Source: Trissonchulus latispiculum (Eukaryota; Nematoda; Enoplea; Enoplida; Ironidae). From it: a stretch of DNA of 64,000 bases. The notes beneath the pieces are model-generated. The model did no database searches, had not been told where the DNA came from, and saw only the letters and a list, made by a program, of their open reading frames with translations. The number at the start of each line of letters is the position of its first letter. Positions within the stretch are counted from its first letter, which is position 1. The stretch spans positions 1 through 64,000 of the forward strand of contig JASAND010011080.1 in NCBI GenBank assembly GCA_030248195.1, read 5' to 3'. Shown piece by piece: positions 21,301 through 31,336 of the stretch. Position numbers and translations under genes: made by a program.

Positions 21301-23597
21301 GGAGTGAATCTTGTCAAAAGGCTTTTCAAGATTTAAAAGATGCTTTGACTAATGCTCCGGTGCTAGCTTACCCAAATTGGGAACAGCCTTTTCAACTGAC
21401 TACTGATGCTAGCATTGTTGGTTTGGGAGCAGTACTTGAACAAGATCAAATTGGTGAGGACAACCCAAAACCTATTGCGTATGCTAGTAGATCTCTAATT
21501 GGTGCGGAAAAACGATATAAAATTGTGGAACTGGAAGGTTTAGCTGTGGTCTGGGCATGTAAACACTTTCAGCATTATCTACGCCATAGAGAATTTTTAC
21601 TGTATACCGATAACGAGGCATTAAAGTATATTTTTACGCATCCCAAAAGGCAAGGAAACAGTCGTTTAGCCAAATGGTCGATCGCCTTAGGAGAATATAC
21701 GTTTCAAACTAAACATCGAAAAGGCGTAGATAATCCTGTTGCAGATGCACTTTCTCGTAATCCTCAGTCTACTATCGTTTCTAATAACAATACTAGCCAT
21801 AAGGATACGTGTGCATTAGAACCTAAGTCTAAAGCTTTTGCTCATGCCTCTGATGAGTTTGACGTAACCGAGGATATGTATCCACCAGTATGTACGGTTG
21901 AAAAATACTCAGACTTAGATTGGTCTCAAGCTCTTAATGATGATTTAGATTTTGGTCCTCTGATAAAATATTTAGAACATGGAATTTTACCAAAAGACGA
22001 ACTTACGTATCGCTTTATAAAATTTGAAGAAGATTTTGAAATTGAAAACGGAATTTTGTATCGTTGGCATACGGACAAACGTAGAAGAATTTCGCGACGT
22101 TCAACTTGTGTACCTAGAGTCTTTCGTAACTATATTTTAGAACAAAATCATTCTGCGATAGATACAGGTGGTCATCAGGGTGTACCTCAAACTCGTTATA
22201 GGATAGTTATGAAATACTATTGGCCTACTATGTCTAAGGATATTCGCTTGTTTGTACGAAATTGTATCGTTTGCGCAAAGTTCACGATAGGCCCAAGGCA
22301 CCCTCAAGCCCCAATGAAGTCTTATCCACCTGTTACCAAACCTTTCGAAAGAGTCTACGCAGATGTCGTTCATTTTCCTACCAGTAGTAAACGAAATGTG
22401 TGTGCGTTAGTAGTCATTGATCAGTTAACCAGATGGGCAGAAGCATGGCCCCTAAAGAACGAAAAAGCTGAAACTTTAATACGCGTGTTTTTAAACGAAT
22501 TTATTTTACGTTATGGTGTGCCCACAGAACTAGTAACTGACCAAGGTCCAAATTTTCAAGCGGAGGTAACTACTGCTTTATTTAAATTGATGGGTACAAA
22601 GAAATTACGTACAACGGCATACCATCCACAATCGAATGGGTTAGTTGAACGCGTGAACGGTACAATACGTGAGTTAGTTAAGAAATATGTAAATGTTACG
22701 CAGAAAGACTGGGACGTAAAACTTGCTTTTGCCATGCATGCCTATAGAACGTCAGTACATTCTACTATACAAGACACCCCGTACTTTTTGTTGTTTGGTA
22801 GAGACGCACAAGTTCCAGAGGATCTTTTGTTTACGAATATCGATAAACCAGTGGATTCTTTGAATAACTATAAAACATCTCTGATTCGAACTTTGACTGA
22901 AAATTGGCAATTGACTTCTCAAATTATCGCGGAAAAAACGGCACTTGTTAAGAAACGCTACGATAAGTACGTACATTGTAAGAATTTTGCTGTTGGTCAA
23001 CTTGTTATGCGAAATGTGACTCAAGTGCCTGTGCCTCAAGGTACAATGGCTAAAATGGCTCCAAAATACGATGGGCCATATAGGATAGTGGAAGTGTTAT
23101 CGGAACAAAATGTGCGATTACGTAGTTTACAAACGGGGGATATTAGTAAAGTTATACACGTAAATAGATTGAAATTGTTACCAGATGTGAACCCCCAAGT
23201 AATGGAGGAGTTGGAGACGGACTCGAATGATCCAATTCCTACCACTAGTAGTACTAAGGACGTACGTACAGATAATGTCGATGTTGATAGCAATGACGTC
23301 ACTGTAGATGCTTATGATACTGTTAATAATAGTGATAATGTAAGATCTACACAAGAAACCATACAAGATAATATCGATAACATGAAAAACAGAGGTACCA
23401 AACAAATAACTGTAAATCAAGAAAAAGAGCAAGATGAGAACCAGAAAGAACAGACTACGGGACTAGACGATACTATGTCTCATTATAGCCAAGAACTTGC
23501 AGTTATCTCTCACAAACCAGCAGAAGGAAGCAGTCCTTCTTATCCCATTGTCTGCCAACCCAAACCTATTCTTTCCCCCTTCCCAAAATTTTTCTAA
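18381..23597 (+). CDS. pol: Retrotransposon pol polyprotein (PR-RT-RNase H-IN)
   Basis: It encodes the enzymes for reverse transcription and integration. Residues counted from 18381: a Gln/Asn/Ser-rich, then acidic and Lys-rich, N-terminus (1-290); aspartic protease with DTG at 331-333; RT with YIDD at 860-863 and LDLNSGYWQI upstream; RNase H with TDAS (Asp1009); an HHCC zinc module starting near His1257; integrase core Asp1328, Asp1387 and Glu1423, the last two 35 residues apart (DD35E); and a GPY/F-type module near 1565-1600. The frame is open from 18333, but 18381 is TTG and the first in-frame ATG is at 18663 (residue 95), so the true start is uncertain. No capsid or CCHC knuckle is visible before the protease, which is unusual. 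No frameshift interrupts the ORF. Confidence 0.93.
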   Translation: MPKRNGWRRPNQNYWQNAISSWQQWYKGGSGQQQRVVRPTNQANNAQSWGNGTFSRGNGPFLPKGNSIKIGGRDAQAQQSTHQGESVFRNSSRQMGSSAVRNSLESIASNGNMLPQNSARKDETYKTNASTSSDALIFENSNMKTEQGHSASVTATTKDQDKFLERLQRLRTIEEASESEEKAKETDFPSHEGDQNENSRTKDTQKPQEKLRKSNKKRKLHLKRHSHKIPDPDFPGRFLFEYDSPVNPSSDQSSSDTSDSECKHLDKESISSRPQPQKAPKTDLVTNNRNYLAAFVHQDQYFVGAQTKIPPVNSPLIVTSVGGANVLALIDTGANISVISKAFVEYLKVRTPDSLNFLETQPEKATAANGTFINFTGKVKFDLSFQGYRWPHEFLISEFCPYDILLGMDFLSYYGWSMLLGRHSVYHPLFKEVPLLGAPQIRSILQIIGRASPKVTNICLRVGVTIPANSEAWVSVSCENERDNVSENDDIPVNYYNDKSIYVNTAIAPWPSRFENEPKLIRNSMEVVEKYNCYVVPGVISKDQPNREIKVWNLSEEPLDLRTGMVLAYADDLISVKNRQGKESLLHMGTSWLEQDYVCESDIAKSSTEVLATQTANDTYVYIDENQEKPINITEQQKEQLQKATSDTQTPTDDELYEQFLKEAQVDKFECMEKTKSKFCQLLREYVHVFATPDNLGRCKTGQHLIDTGMAGPVTAKAYRVNPAERAEIEKHIKTMLEKGICSPSDSQWSSPCMLVGKKDGTTRFVIDYRQLNKITRKDRYPLPKIDEILDMFSKGKFFSTLDLNSGYWQIEMFPPHKEKTAFISHMGLFHFNVMPFGLTNAPATFQRLMERVFTELPVYIDDLLIPSADEDHHLKMLKVVFQKLSDHGLRLKMKKCVFFRKKVEYLGHFISEKGIETDPRKVTAVQNFPTPKTVKQLRGFLGMAGYYRRFIRNFSSIAAPMNALLKKDEGFYWSESCQKAFQDLKDALTNAPVLAYPNWEQPFQLTTDASIVGLGAVLEQDQIGEDNPKPIAYASRSLIGAEKRYKIVELEGLAVVWACKHFQHYLRHREFLLYTDNEALKYIFTHPKRQGNSRLAKWSIALGEYTFQTKHRKGVDNPVADALSRNPQSTIVSNNNTSHKDTCALEPKSKAFAHASDEFDVTEDMYPPVCTVEKYSDLDWSQALNDDLDFGPLIKYLEHGILPKDELTYRFIKFEEDFEIENGILYRWHTDKRRRISRRSTCVPRVFRNYILEQNHSAIDTGGHQGVPQTRYRIVMKYYWPTMSKDIRLFVRNCIVCAKFTIGPRHPQAPMKSYPPVTKPFERVYADVVHFPTSSKRNVCALVVIDQLTRWAEAWPLKNEKAETLIRVFLNEFILRYGVPTELVTDQGPNFQAEVTTALFKLMGTKKLRTTAYHPQSNGLVERVNGTIRELVKKYVNVTQKDWDVKLAFAMHAYRTSVHSTIQDTPYFLLFGRDAQVPEDLLFTNIDKPVDSLNNYKTSLIRTLTENWQLTSQIIAEKTALVKKRYDKYVHCKNFAVGQLVMRNVTQVPVPQGTMAKMAPKYDGPYRIVEVLSEQNVRLRSLQTGDISKVIHVNRLKLLPDVNPQVMEELETDSNDPIPTTSSTKDVRTDNVDVDSNDVTVDAYDTVNNSDNVRSTQETIQDNIDNMKNRGTKQITVNQEKEQDENQKEQTTGLDDTMSHYSQELAVISHKPAEGSSPSYPIVCQPKPILSPFPKFF

Positions 23598-23743
23598 AAA
23601 TCACTGTTGTACGAAAATTGTTGTAAATATAAAAAGCCTACAATTATTCTTTGTAATTTAGGACAAAAATTAATTCCATGTTGCTCTCAGTTCATTGATT
23701 CGGAAAAAATTCTTCTGGATTTTTGAAATATTGGAATTTGAAG

Positions 23744-26700
23744 ATGGCAAAAAGATCTGCAGTTGACTGGCCTGTGGTGGACGTTTCCAAGCTCACTCCT
23801 CAAGTCAGAACAGTGGAAGAGTTTCCACCACGTGAACAAGAAGAGCAGGCCAGGAGAAGGAGGCAAAATCTAAAGAAAAGAGCTCAGCAGGCTTTAAAGG
23901 CAAAAGAGCAACTGGATAGGCTTTGTTCTGATGAAGAAGAAGATGGGGAATACCCTAAGAAACGCCGAATGACGCCAGATGAATGGGAACGTCATACTAA
24001 GCGTCTGCGTGAATTGGAACCTAAGGAACCAGATCTGCCATTAGTTACTGTTCAGCATCATTCAGTTGAAATCGATTTGCCTAGGTTAGTATCCCATTGG
24101 AAAGAGTCCGCAGTTGGTTTTAGTTGGGAGTTTGACCCTAAGGAGGCTTATGAAATTGGTTGGGCGACTTCAGTAAACCCTACGGCAATTCCAAAGACAG
24201 CCCTGCTTCGAATCATTGAGGTCTCAGAATATTGTACTCAGCAGGGCATTATTCCAATTTTCTATTTGAAAGATTTGTTGCAGAATTTACCAATTTTGAA
24301 AGAAATGTTGCAGGGTCGCTATATCCTAATGGATTTGGAAGGAATTCGCCACAGAGCCTTTGGGCTAGAACAGGCTGCGACCATAGGGGCGATTCAACTA
24401 TCTGGACCCATTAGTTTAGAGAACCCAGAGCCTAAGCATAAGATTATTATTTGGCTTGGATCTCTTATGGCCACTACTTTAGATTTTCAGATTCCCTTGC
24501 ATTTGCTTCGCAAATTTTTTGATCCATCCAACGGTGCAGTGTTCATTGGAGTTGGAGCTAATTCAGATGCTTTAAGATTGACCAGATTTTTCGCCACAGA
24601 AGGATTTGAGAACAATTGTGTGGAGATGACGGAACTTTGGCGAAATTTAGGAACTCTGTTAAATTCGGAAGATTGTCCGTCTGGGTATAAACCGGAGGAA
24701 TTTTATCCCCATCCTAATCAGCATCGCCAGATGAATACCAAACAGAATATGAGTCTAAGGAATATGGCAAGAATGTGGAAAATCCCAGATCCCAAAGTTG
24801 CTGTAGAGAATCCGCCGGAAATGTGGGGACTTTTGTTGGTTCCAAGACCGTGGCATGGAATTTATACCTGTGCAGATGCCAAGTGTGTTGCTACTTTAGG
24901 TACTAAATTGTTTAAGGCATGTCCCAACCAGAAAATTTTGGAAAAGGCAGTCGCGGCATCTACGGTTAAGTTCACCTATTCGGCTGGAACTCGCCATGTT
25001 AGAACTATCCATATGAATACTAACAAGAGTCTGGGACCTATCACTGAATTGCACCATCTGTACTACTATACCACAGATGTTTCGTTTGACATTCAGGACA
25101 GAGAAAATTTCACGTTCCGAAACCGGGTTTTGCGAGACCGTCAACAGGAGCAGAAGGAGCTAGATGCTAGAATTTCCATTCCTGGAATACGTTGGGGAAA
25201 ATATTTCCGAGATACTTCCATCTATTTAGCCCAACATCCAGAAGTTATCAAGTTGATGTCTGCATGGGTTAATAAACAGATTGACCTGGATAGTCCAAAC
25301 CCACCTTTGGAATCCGAATTTGAGGACCGAGAGGATTGGGATGCCTATTATTTAAATGATGCCATGCCAGCTTCAGTTATCGAGACGATTGGACCCGGAG
25401 AATGGGCGATTTTTGCAGAGGCAATGGAACAGCAAATTCAGTTTCTTCAATCTAAAGGAATTCTACCGTCCTCTCGATCTCCAGAACAACCTGTGTTAGA
25501 GGAATCTCAGCCAATGGAGGCAGAACCGGAACCTGAACCTATTCAGGAGATTGAACAGTTACCTCCTCCTCCAGAACTACCAGTCTTGCATCAAGTTGCA
25601 GCAGTACAGTCGCGACGAGCGCAACCTTTATTGCCTATCCCACAGGAATTTTTATTGGAGGAGCAAAGACAGGAAATTGAACAGCAGCGTCAGTCTAGCG
25701 AAACTATTCGTTTAGCTTCGATTCAACCTCAACCGAAATCTGTACCTGGCAGCGATATTCTTTCAGTGGATGAATTGAAAGATGATTCTGAATTGACAGT
25801 GAAACATTGGGAATTGGCGTTTGGACACATGTATGTGGATCCGTCAGGGGCAAGTCAAGATATCTCATTGCCAATTGAGTCTGCCAATCGTCCCGAAGGA
25901 CCATTCGTAGACAACGCACTAACTCTACCTGACGATCAACCAAGTACATCAACTGTAGTTCAACCGGTTGGAAAGACTAAATCCAATTTTGATGTCAGAG
26001 AATTACTAGGAGTGGTTCAGCGAGCTCAGGCAGAGGGGTATACTGACAGTATTCCTAAAAGTATACCTCATTTTCATGTTGGACTTAAAGCCACTTTGAT
26101 CACCAACAATGGATTTCAACATGAGGTCAGATTGACAAGGCCATTGCATGCCAATAGATTCGTGACCACTGTCGAAGCACCACCATCTATTTTGAGTTTA
26201 GGAGGTGAATCGTTCGTCACAATACAAGTCGATTCTCAATCTTTATCGAAAGGCGAATACTATGCTTACCTTCTAAAACCTCCGGCATCATTGGTCACTA
26301 AGAATTTTAATAAGGCGCTTCTTTGCAAATATTTCCATAGAGAACAGTCGGATAAGGCAAATCTCTCAGAAGTCTTAGGTGAATTGTCAGATGAAATTTC
26401 TCTGATTGATCGATTTGTGTATGCTTTTGGCCCTGATGGAAGATTGGGCATGTATCCTTTTCCAGTTTTGATTACTCAATCTAGACTTATGAAAGGTGCC
26501 AAAGTGAAAGTTTGCCCTAATGCGGTATTTGAACCATCGTCGAAGGAACTTATTGAAGCCAGTAACTTCGCCTATCAACGTGAACTTGTCCAACTGGAAC
26601 AGGCAGAACCAGAGGTGGAAGTCGTTACAGAGGAAAATCCACTGAGATCTGTTGTGATTGAATCACCCATTGTGAACGAAATTCCAGATTTACAATCAGT

Positions 26701-28963
26701 CCTGCAAGAGGAGTTACCGAAATCTCAACTGACGGAATTTCAAAAGGTGCGAAGAGACCTTCTTGATACGAAACCAAAACCAGTGGTGAAGGAACCAAAT
26801 AATTCAGTGCCACCTCTGGAACCGGGTCAAGATATACCCTGGTTGGAAGGCGATTTCGAGGCTAATCACCTAATTAAATCTATCCCAGGATACAAGGAAT
26901 GGCTTTTGGAACGACCATATACTACCATGAATCAACAAGAAGAGGTACAAGCGCCATTGAGTAAAGATCAGTATCTGTTGTGGATGTATCCGAAACTCAG
27001 TGAGTTTTCGTTTCGAGAAACCTTGATTATTTGTAAGGCTATTCGGTTGAATATGGATCCGAAATTTTTTGTGGACCATCGGAATGCATATGCTCCATTT
27101 GATATTTATGACAACCTTCCCAAACATCTCTTGCAAGAACATCTTGACACAGCCACGTTTCCTTTTACAATGTATCATCTGGAGGACAAAGTTGTGATTT
27201 CACCACTTGAAGTCACTTGTACTGAGAATCCTTCTGTTATTCATCCAATCTATGATGCGTTTCGAACTGAGTTTAAAATCTTGTTCGGGCGTGAGTGCAA
27301 TTCAATGCCCGAGATTCCATCTAATCAGCTGAGTGTATTTAAGGATTCTATCTCTCAAAAACATCCTCTTTGGCCAAAATGTGATCTACAGATTGATGTT
27401 AAGTTTCCGAAACAACCGCATAAAGGGAAAGATAAACATCAGTATACTATTAATCTGCATATTCCAGCTATTAAGGACAAAGAAGGGAATGAACATCTTT
27501 CCATGGATATTACTGGATATGGAACTTCAGCCCATGAGGCTTTGATTCAGATTTATCTCTTGATTTTTCCTGAGATTCGTAATTGGCCTCATTTGCTGAT
27601 CAAACATTATAGAAAGAGTATGTGGCTGTTGGGCCGGATCAATACCGATAATATAGCGTCCTGGAGAGCCATTCGTGACACCTATGCTCTATTCATTGAA
27701 TTTGGTCGAATTCAAGGCTATCCAACTACAGTCAATCCAAATGATCCATATTTGAACGAGGAGTATCTATATGAGGAGCCCTTCTTTCGTTATGTGTTTG
27801 CAGCTAGTTTCATGCATTCTCCAGAAGGAGGTGTAACCCTCTTGGATGAAACTTTCCGATTTCGATGTATGGAAACTGCCTATCAATACTGGAAGTGTAA
27901 ACTCTTGAATTTGCATAATATGGCCAATTGGATCAAAAGTCGACATCTTATTTTGAATGGAGTCCAGATTAAGCGTAGGGTAGATAAGTATTTGGCAGAT
28001 TTTCCACACTTGCAAGCTTTTTGGAAGCAAAGCTATAGACCTTTTTTGGCATATACGGCAGTTTGGGAAAAATTTTTCCAGGAGAATGAGGTTCGTTCGT
28101 TTCTTCTTGACAATTGTGAAAAATTCATGGCTAAGTCAGCAAGAGGGCACCCATTTATGGGAACAGGTCATGATGTGCGTCAAATCGAGGCCTACTTTCC
28201 ATCTTGTCAAACTGGAGAGAATTTTATCGGCTGCATGTATATGCATGTGTTGTTACACTTTTTGGTTGATGGTCCCTTGGATTTTGTGGATGAAAATGGA
28301 ACACTGTTAAAGGGTCATTTTATGTTTGGTAAAAAGCAGATTGTTGGACGTCGAATGCAGCAAGCAGCTCGTGATTGGGTTGATGGCAAAATCTATCCAC
28401 CGTACTATGATATGCAGAATGGCGTCTGTTTGCCAAACTTCGTGCTAAAACCAAAGGTAGAACATGGCAAGTTGGGTTCGCCAGAAGGAATTTTTTGCCC
28501 AGTTGCTCCATATCAAACGCCAGATTATGGCAGTCCAGCGATCACTTATACTGTTGCCCTGGAATTCCATCTTATTCCTAAGCGTTTGTGTTACTTCCCA
28601 GTTGCTTTACTACTACGGCGTCAAACTACTGCTCAAAATCGGAATAAAGATCGCGCGGCTCTCTTAAATATTTTGCCATTGATGGTGCCACATCATGAAC
28701 GTCACACGCGGTTTTCACCACCTAGTGATCGTCGTGATACTACTTTGGAACGAGGATTCTTCATGCCGCCACGTTATCGGCCAAAACCAAATCGCTATAT
28801 TCATACGCCGTATAAAAATCCCAAGTTTCTGCCAAAGGATCATGGCTTACCATTGCTGAAAAACCCAGCTATTCTGGATCAGATGCCTCTCCCTCGACAA
28901 TTGCCACCTTTACGGTATCCTGTTGAGGAGATTCCTTTCACTTGGAGAGAGAGACATGAATAG
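23744..28963 (+). CDS. Accessory retrotransposon protein: DEDDy exonuclease plus NADAR domain
   Basis: A 1,739-aa ORF starting at an ATG in good context (GAAGATGG), 147 bp after pol. Residues 1-130 are charged, with a basic KKRR patch. Residues about 185-400 match DEDDy 3'-5' exonucleases of the RNase D/WRN type: DLE (Asp197, Glu199), VGANSD (Asp275) and YTCAD (Tyr374, Asp378), after an SLRNMARMW helix typical of the fold. An acidic Pro/Gln-rich linker follows (about 560-690). A small alpha/beta region lies at about 1210-1290. Residues about 1345-1515 match NADAR (YbiA-like): METAYQYWK with Glu1377, then GTGH near 1473 and GENFIG at 1491-1496. NADAR proteins cleave N-glycosidic ADP-ribose or riboside bonds. 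The position is that of env, but I see no signal peptide or membrane segment. The domain calls are by motif; the role in retrotransposition is inference. Confidence 0.8.
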   Translation: MAKRSAVDWPVVDVSKLTPQVRTVEEFPPREQEEQARRRRQNLKKRAQQALKAKEQLDRLCSDEEEDGEYPKKRRMTPDEWERHTKRLRELEPKEPDLPLVTVQHHSVEIDLPRLVSHWKESAVGFSWEFDPKEAYEIGWATSVNPTAIPKTALLRIIEVSEYCTQQGIIPIFYLKDLLQNLPILKEMLQGRYILMDLEGIRHRAFGLEQAATIGAIQLSGPISLENPEPKHKIIIWLGSLMATTLDFQIPLHLLRKFFDPSNGAVFIGVGANSDALRLTRFFATEGFENNCVEMTELWRNLGTLLNSEDCPSGYKPEEFYPHPNQHRQMNTKQNMSLRNMARMWKIPDPKVAVENPPEMWGLLLVPRPWHGIYTCADAKCVATLGTKLFKACPNQKILEKAVAASTVKFTYSAGTRHVRTIHMNTNKSLGPITELHHLYYYTTDVSFDIQDRENFTFRNRVLRDRQQEQKELDARISIPGIRWGKYFRDTSIYLAQHPEVIKLMSAWVNKQIDLDSPNPPLESEFEDREDWDAYYLNDAMPASVIETIGPGEWAIFAEAMEQQIQFLQSKGILPSSRSPEQPVLEESQPMEAEPEPEPIQEIEQLPPPPELPVLHQVAAVQSRRAQPLLPIPQEFLLEEQRQEIEQQRQSSETIRLASIQPQPKSVPGSDILSVDELKDDSELTVKHWELAFGHMYVDPSGASQDISLPIESANRPEGPFVDNALTLPDDQPSTSTVVQPVGKTKSNFDVRELLGVVQRAQAEGYTDSIPKSIPHFHVGLKATLITNNGFQHEVRLTRPLHANRFVTTVEAPPSILSLGGESFVTIQVDSQSLSKGEYYAYLLKPPASLVTKNFNKALLCKYFHREQSDKANLSEVLGELSDEISLIDRFVYAFGPDGRLGMYPFPVLITQSRLMKGAKVKVCPNAVFEPSSKELIEASNFAYQRELVQLEQAEPEVEVVTEENPLRSVVIESPIVNEIPDLQSVLQEELPKSQLTEFQKVRRDLLDTKPKPVVKEPNNSVPPLEPGQDIPWLEGDFEANHLIKSIPGYKEWLLERPYTTMNQQEEVQAPLSKDQYLLWMYPKLSEFSFRETLIICKAIRLNMDPKFFVDHRNAYAPFDIYDNLPKHLLQEHLDTATFPFTMYHLEDKVVISPLEVTCTENPSVIHPIYDAFRTEFKILFGRECNSMPEIPSNQLSVFKDSISQKHPLWPKCDLQIDVKFPKQPHKGKDKHQYTINLHIPAIKDKEGNEHLSMDITGYGTSAHEALIQIYLLIFPEIRNWPHLLIKHYRKSMWLLGRINTDNIASWRAIRDTYALFIEFGRIQGYPTTVNPNDPYLNEEYLYEEPFFRYVFAASFMHSPEGGVTLLDETFRFRCMETAYQYWKCKLLNLHNMANWIKSRHLILNGVQIKRRVDKYLADFPHLQAFWKQSYRPFLAYTAVWEKFFQENEVRSFLLDNCEKFMAKSARGHPFMGTGHDVRQIEAYFPSCQTGENFIGCMYMHVLLHFLVDGPLDFVDENGTLLKGHFMFGKKQIVGRRMQQAARDWVDGKIYPPYYDMQNGVCLPNFVLKPKVEHGKLGSPEGIFCPVAPYQTPDYGSPAITYTVALEFHLIPKRLCYFPVALLLRRQTTAQNRNKDRAALLNILPLMVPHHERHTRFSPPSDRRDTTLERGFFMPPRYRPKPNRYIHTPYKNPKFLPKDHGLPLLKNPAILDQMPLPRQLPPLRYPVEEIPFTWRERHE

Positions 28964-31324
28964 CAAGTTCGTAAACGGCTAGCGCAAGTCCATCGCGCAC
29001 AACGGAAGCTTTAATAACGTCTGGGTGTTCATATTACAAAGCGTATCTATCGTGTATGAAACACAATAAGTACGTGGCTACCCTTGTAAAGCAATCAATC
29101 GTTTCTAATAACAATTCGTTGTGGTCTCATTGGTAGCAAACCAACCTTCACCTTGTAAAATACTGTATAGTCGGTCTTCAACTGAGCAGTCTTTTATTGT
29201 TTTTCTTAACCGATAGTTTCTTGATTGAAGACCTCAAATTCTCGCAATTGTGACTTGAAATTATCTCGTTGATGTTTAAAGCTGAATAATTTTCGAAGTT
29301 TTGCAATTTTGTGACATTCTTTTTCGGGGCAAGAGAGATACGTGCAATCGAAATTTGCTTAATAGCCCCATATTTTCAGCTCAATTTTTGGTATTTTTTT
29401 GGGTATCTAACTGCCAATAGAAGGCTTGCCAGTATTTTGTTTGCTTAGATACTACTAGTTGAATTTGTATTTTGCGTTATTATTGTTTTGTATTTTGTCG
29501 TATTATTAACCACCATTAATACTTTGTAATCTAATATCTCAGCGTTTTCTATACGGTAGCTAAGTTTGTTTCGTTAGATACTTTTTTCATATTCGAATTC
29601 AGTATTACTTTATCCTATATCCAAAAACTACAAAAAAAAGGATTTATGGTTTTCGTTACTTTAGCTTAGTCTTAGTGTATAGTTAGTATTTTGTTTTGTT
29701 ACTTGTATTCTTTCGGCGGCCTTCTATACATATGCCTTAATCCTTGTGCTTCACTTTTTTTGCTATTTTGTGTGTGCTATCTACTATGCCATATATTAAT
29801 CTCATTTTTCATCAACATTTACTTCATTCCAGCTACGACGGGTTTATAAAGACTTCCTTTTCTGCGAAAAGAACATATATTTAAATTTTAAAAATTATTC
29901 TTTTTTTTCATGCTTTCTTTTTCTTTTGCTTTACATTCCACTAGAACCTCAAAAACTCTTTTGGTTGCTAGTTCATATACGTGTATTTTTGTCTAACCCC
30001 ATTTCTATTTCAGGACAGTTTCTTTTCCGGTTCAGTCTTCACGGTTCTTCAACGCTCAATCTACGCTTCCCCCGTCCACAGTGTCGGAAGACCCCTACCC
30101 TTCCCTCTCTCAGAGCTTTAACAACGAACTTTAAAAAGGAAGAACCTTTAAAATTACAACAACGTGGATTAGGTTATTTACTGTTTTTGTACTTTATACT
30201 TGCTTAGATTAGGTTTTTTTTCTTCTTCTGGCATATGTTATTTTGTTAGTTAGGATCTTTGAATTTCTGTCGTGTATATATATATATATATACTTTGTTT
30301 AGTTTAGGTATACAATTTCTTCTATTCTGTTGTATTCAGTAATTACGTATACGTATCATTTTGGTCTTTGGATTTCTCTGAGGCTTTTTCGCAGGAGCTC
30401 AAAATTAGTTCGCAGGGGGAAGAGCAGCGAGTGATTTATATGTTAAGCTTGTTTGGATGTATGTGTCGGTTAGGTTAAGTAGGATTTTAAAAAAAGTATT
30501 CAGTTTCGAGCAAAGAAAATTATTAGTTTTCGTCATTTCGATCGAATTTTAAGTGATCTATATCTGTTCTGTATTTGGCATTGATATTCGTTGTGAAAAG
30601 TAATGCTTACTTAGTTTGTTAACTACTAACGACTGCTTATAAGATTTTATAAGATATATAAAATTATGTCTTGGTGAACTATTCTTGATTAAAGCTTGAA
30701 ATTCTTGTTATTTCATATCTCTAAAGTTTTGGCAACTTATTCTGTACTTGAATTTGTGATGTAAAGAGTACGTAAGTTGTTGGATTTGAATTTGTCATGC
30801 TTGTTGTATGTTATTCTTTGTACCACTTTGTATAGCAGTTAATTTGATTGTTTGTGCGCGCTGTAACTGTAAATTGGTATGTGTGATATTTGTGGTGGTT
30901 TGCATTTGTGGTTCTGATTGTGAGTGTGATTGGTGGTTTTATTTCATATAGGCAAAAGGGTGTAATCTTCTTTCAATATGGGCAGTTTTTCGATTATTCT
31001 GATTTTTCAAGTTTCCTTTCTCTATTATTTCCTGTAAAATTCGCCAGTCGAAGTCACTTTAAAATGCTATCAAGTTTGATGTAAAGCTTAGAAGTTTTTA
31101 ACCCCCAGTTTCGTTTTTAAGTCCTGCAATTTCCGACTTCCAATTGCTACCATCTACCATCTGCTTTTGTTCTTTTATGTTCTCTTATGTGGGCATCTAG
31201 ATGGCGCTATAAAATGCGTTCGGTTTAGGTCCGCTCATACGGAGAACTTAATTGAATTGGGTATTAACTGATTACGGTAGCTTCTCTCTATCCTTGAATA
31301 TTTAGCAGGCGCTAAATTCAGTTC
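28964..31324 (+). other. 3' non-coding region of the plus-strand retrotransposon
   Basis: About 2.4 kb, T-rich on the plus strand, with no supportable ORF. It includes a short (AT) run near 30275-30292 and an internal copy of the polypurine tract at 30407-30423. It probably contains untranslated and packaging signals. Its length nearly equals the corresponding region of the minus-strand element. Confidence 0.6.
30407..30423 (+). promoter_or_regulatory. Internal duplicate of the polypurine tract
   Basis: AGTTCGCAGGGGGAAGA is an exact copy of the tract before the 3' LTR. The similarity extends upstream (GCAGGAGCTCAAAATT here, GCAGGCGCTAAATTC there). It could act as a second plus-strand primer or be a remnant of a duplication. 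Confidence 0.5.
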
Positions 31325-31336
31325 GCAGGGGGAAGA
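31325..31336 (+). promoter_or_regulatory. Polypurine tract
   Basis: GCAGGGGGAAGA lies directly before the TG of the 3' LTR, where plus-strand priming is expected. Confidence 0.8.

Noticed and set aside
22137..23432. Minus-strand ORFs inside pol (22137-22373, 22752-23039, 23036-23302, 23178-23432)
   Set aside because: They are shadows of the sense pol frame and have no independent support.
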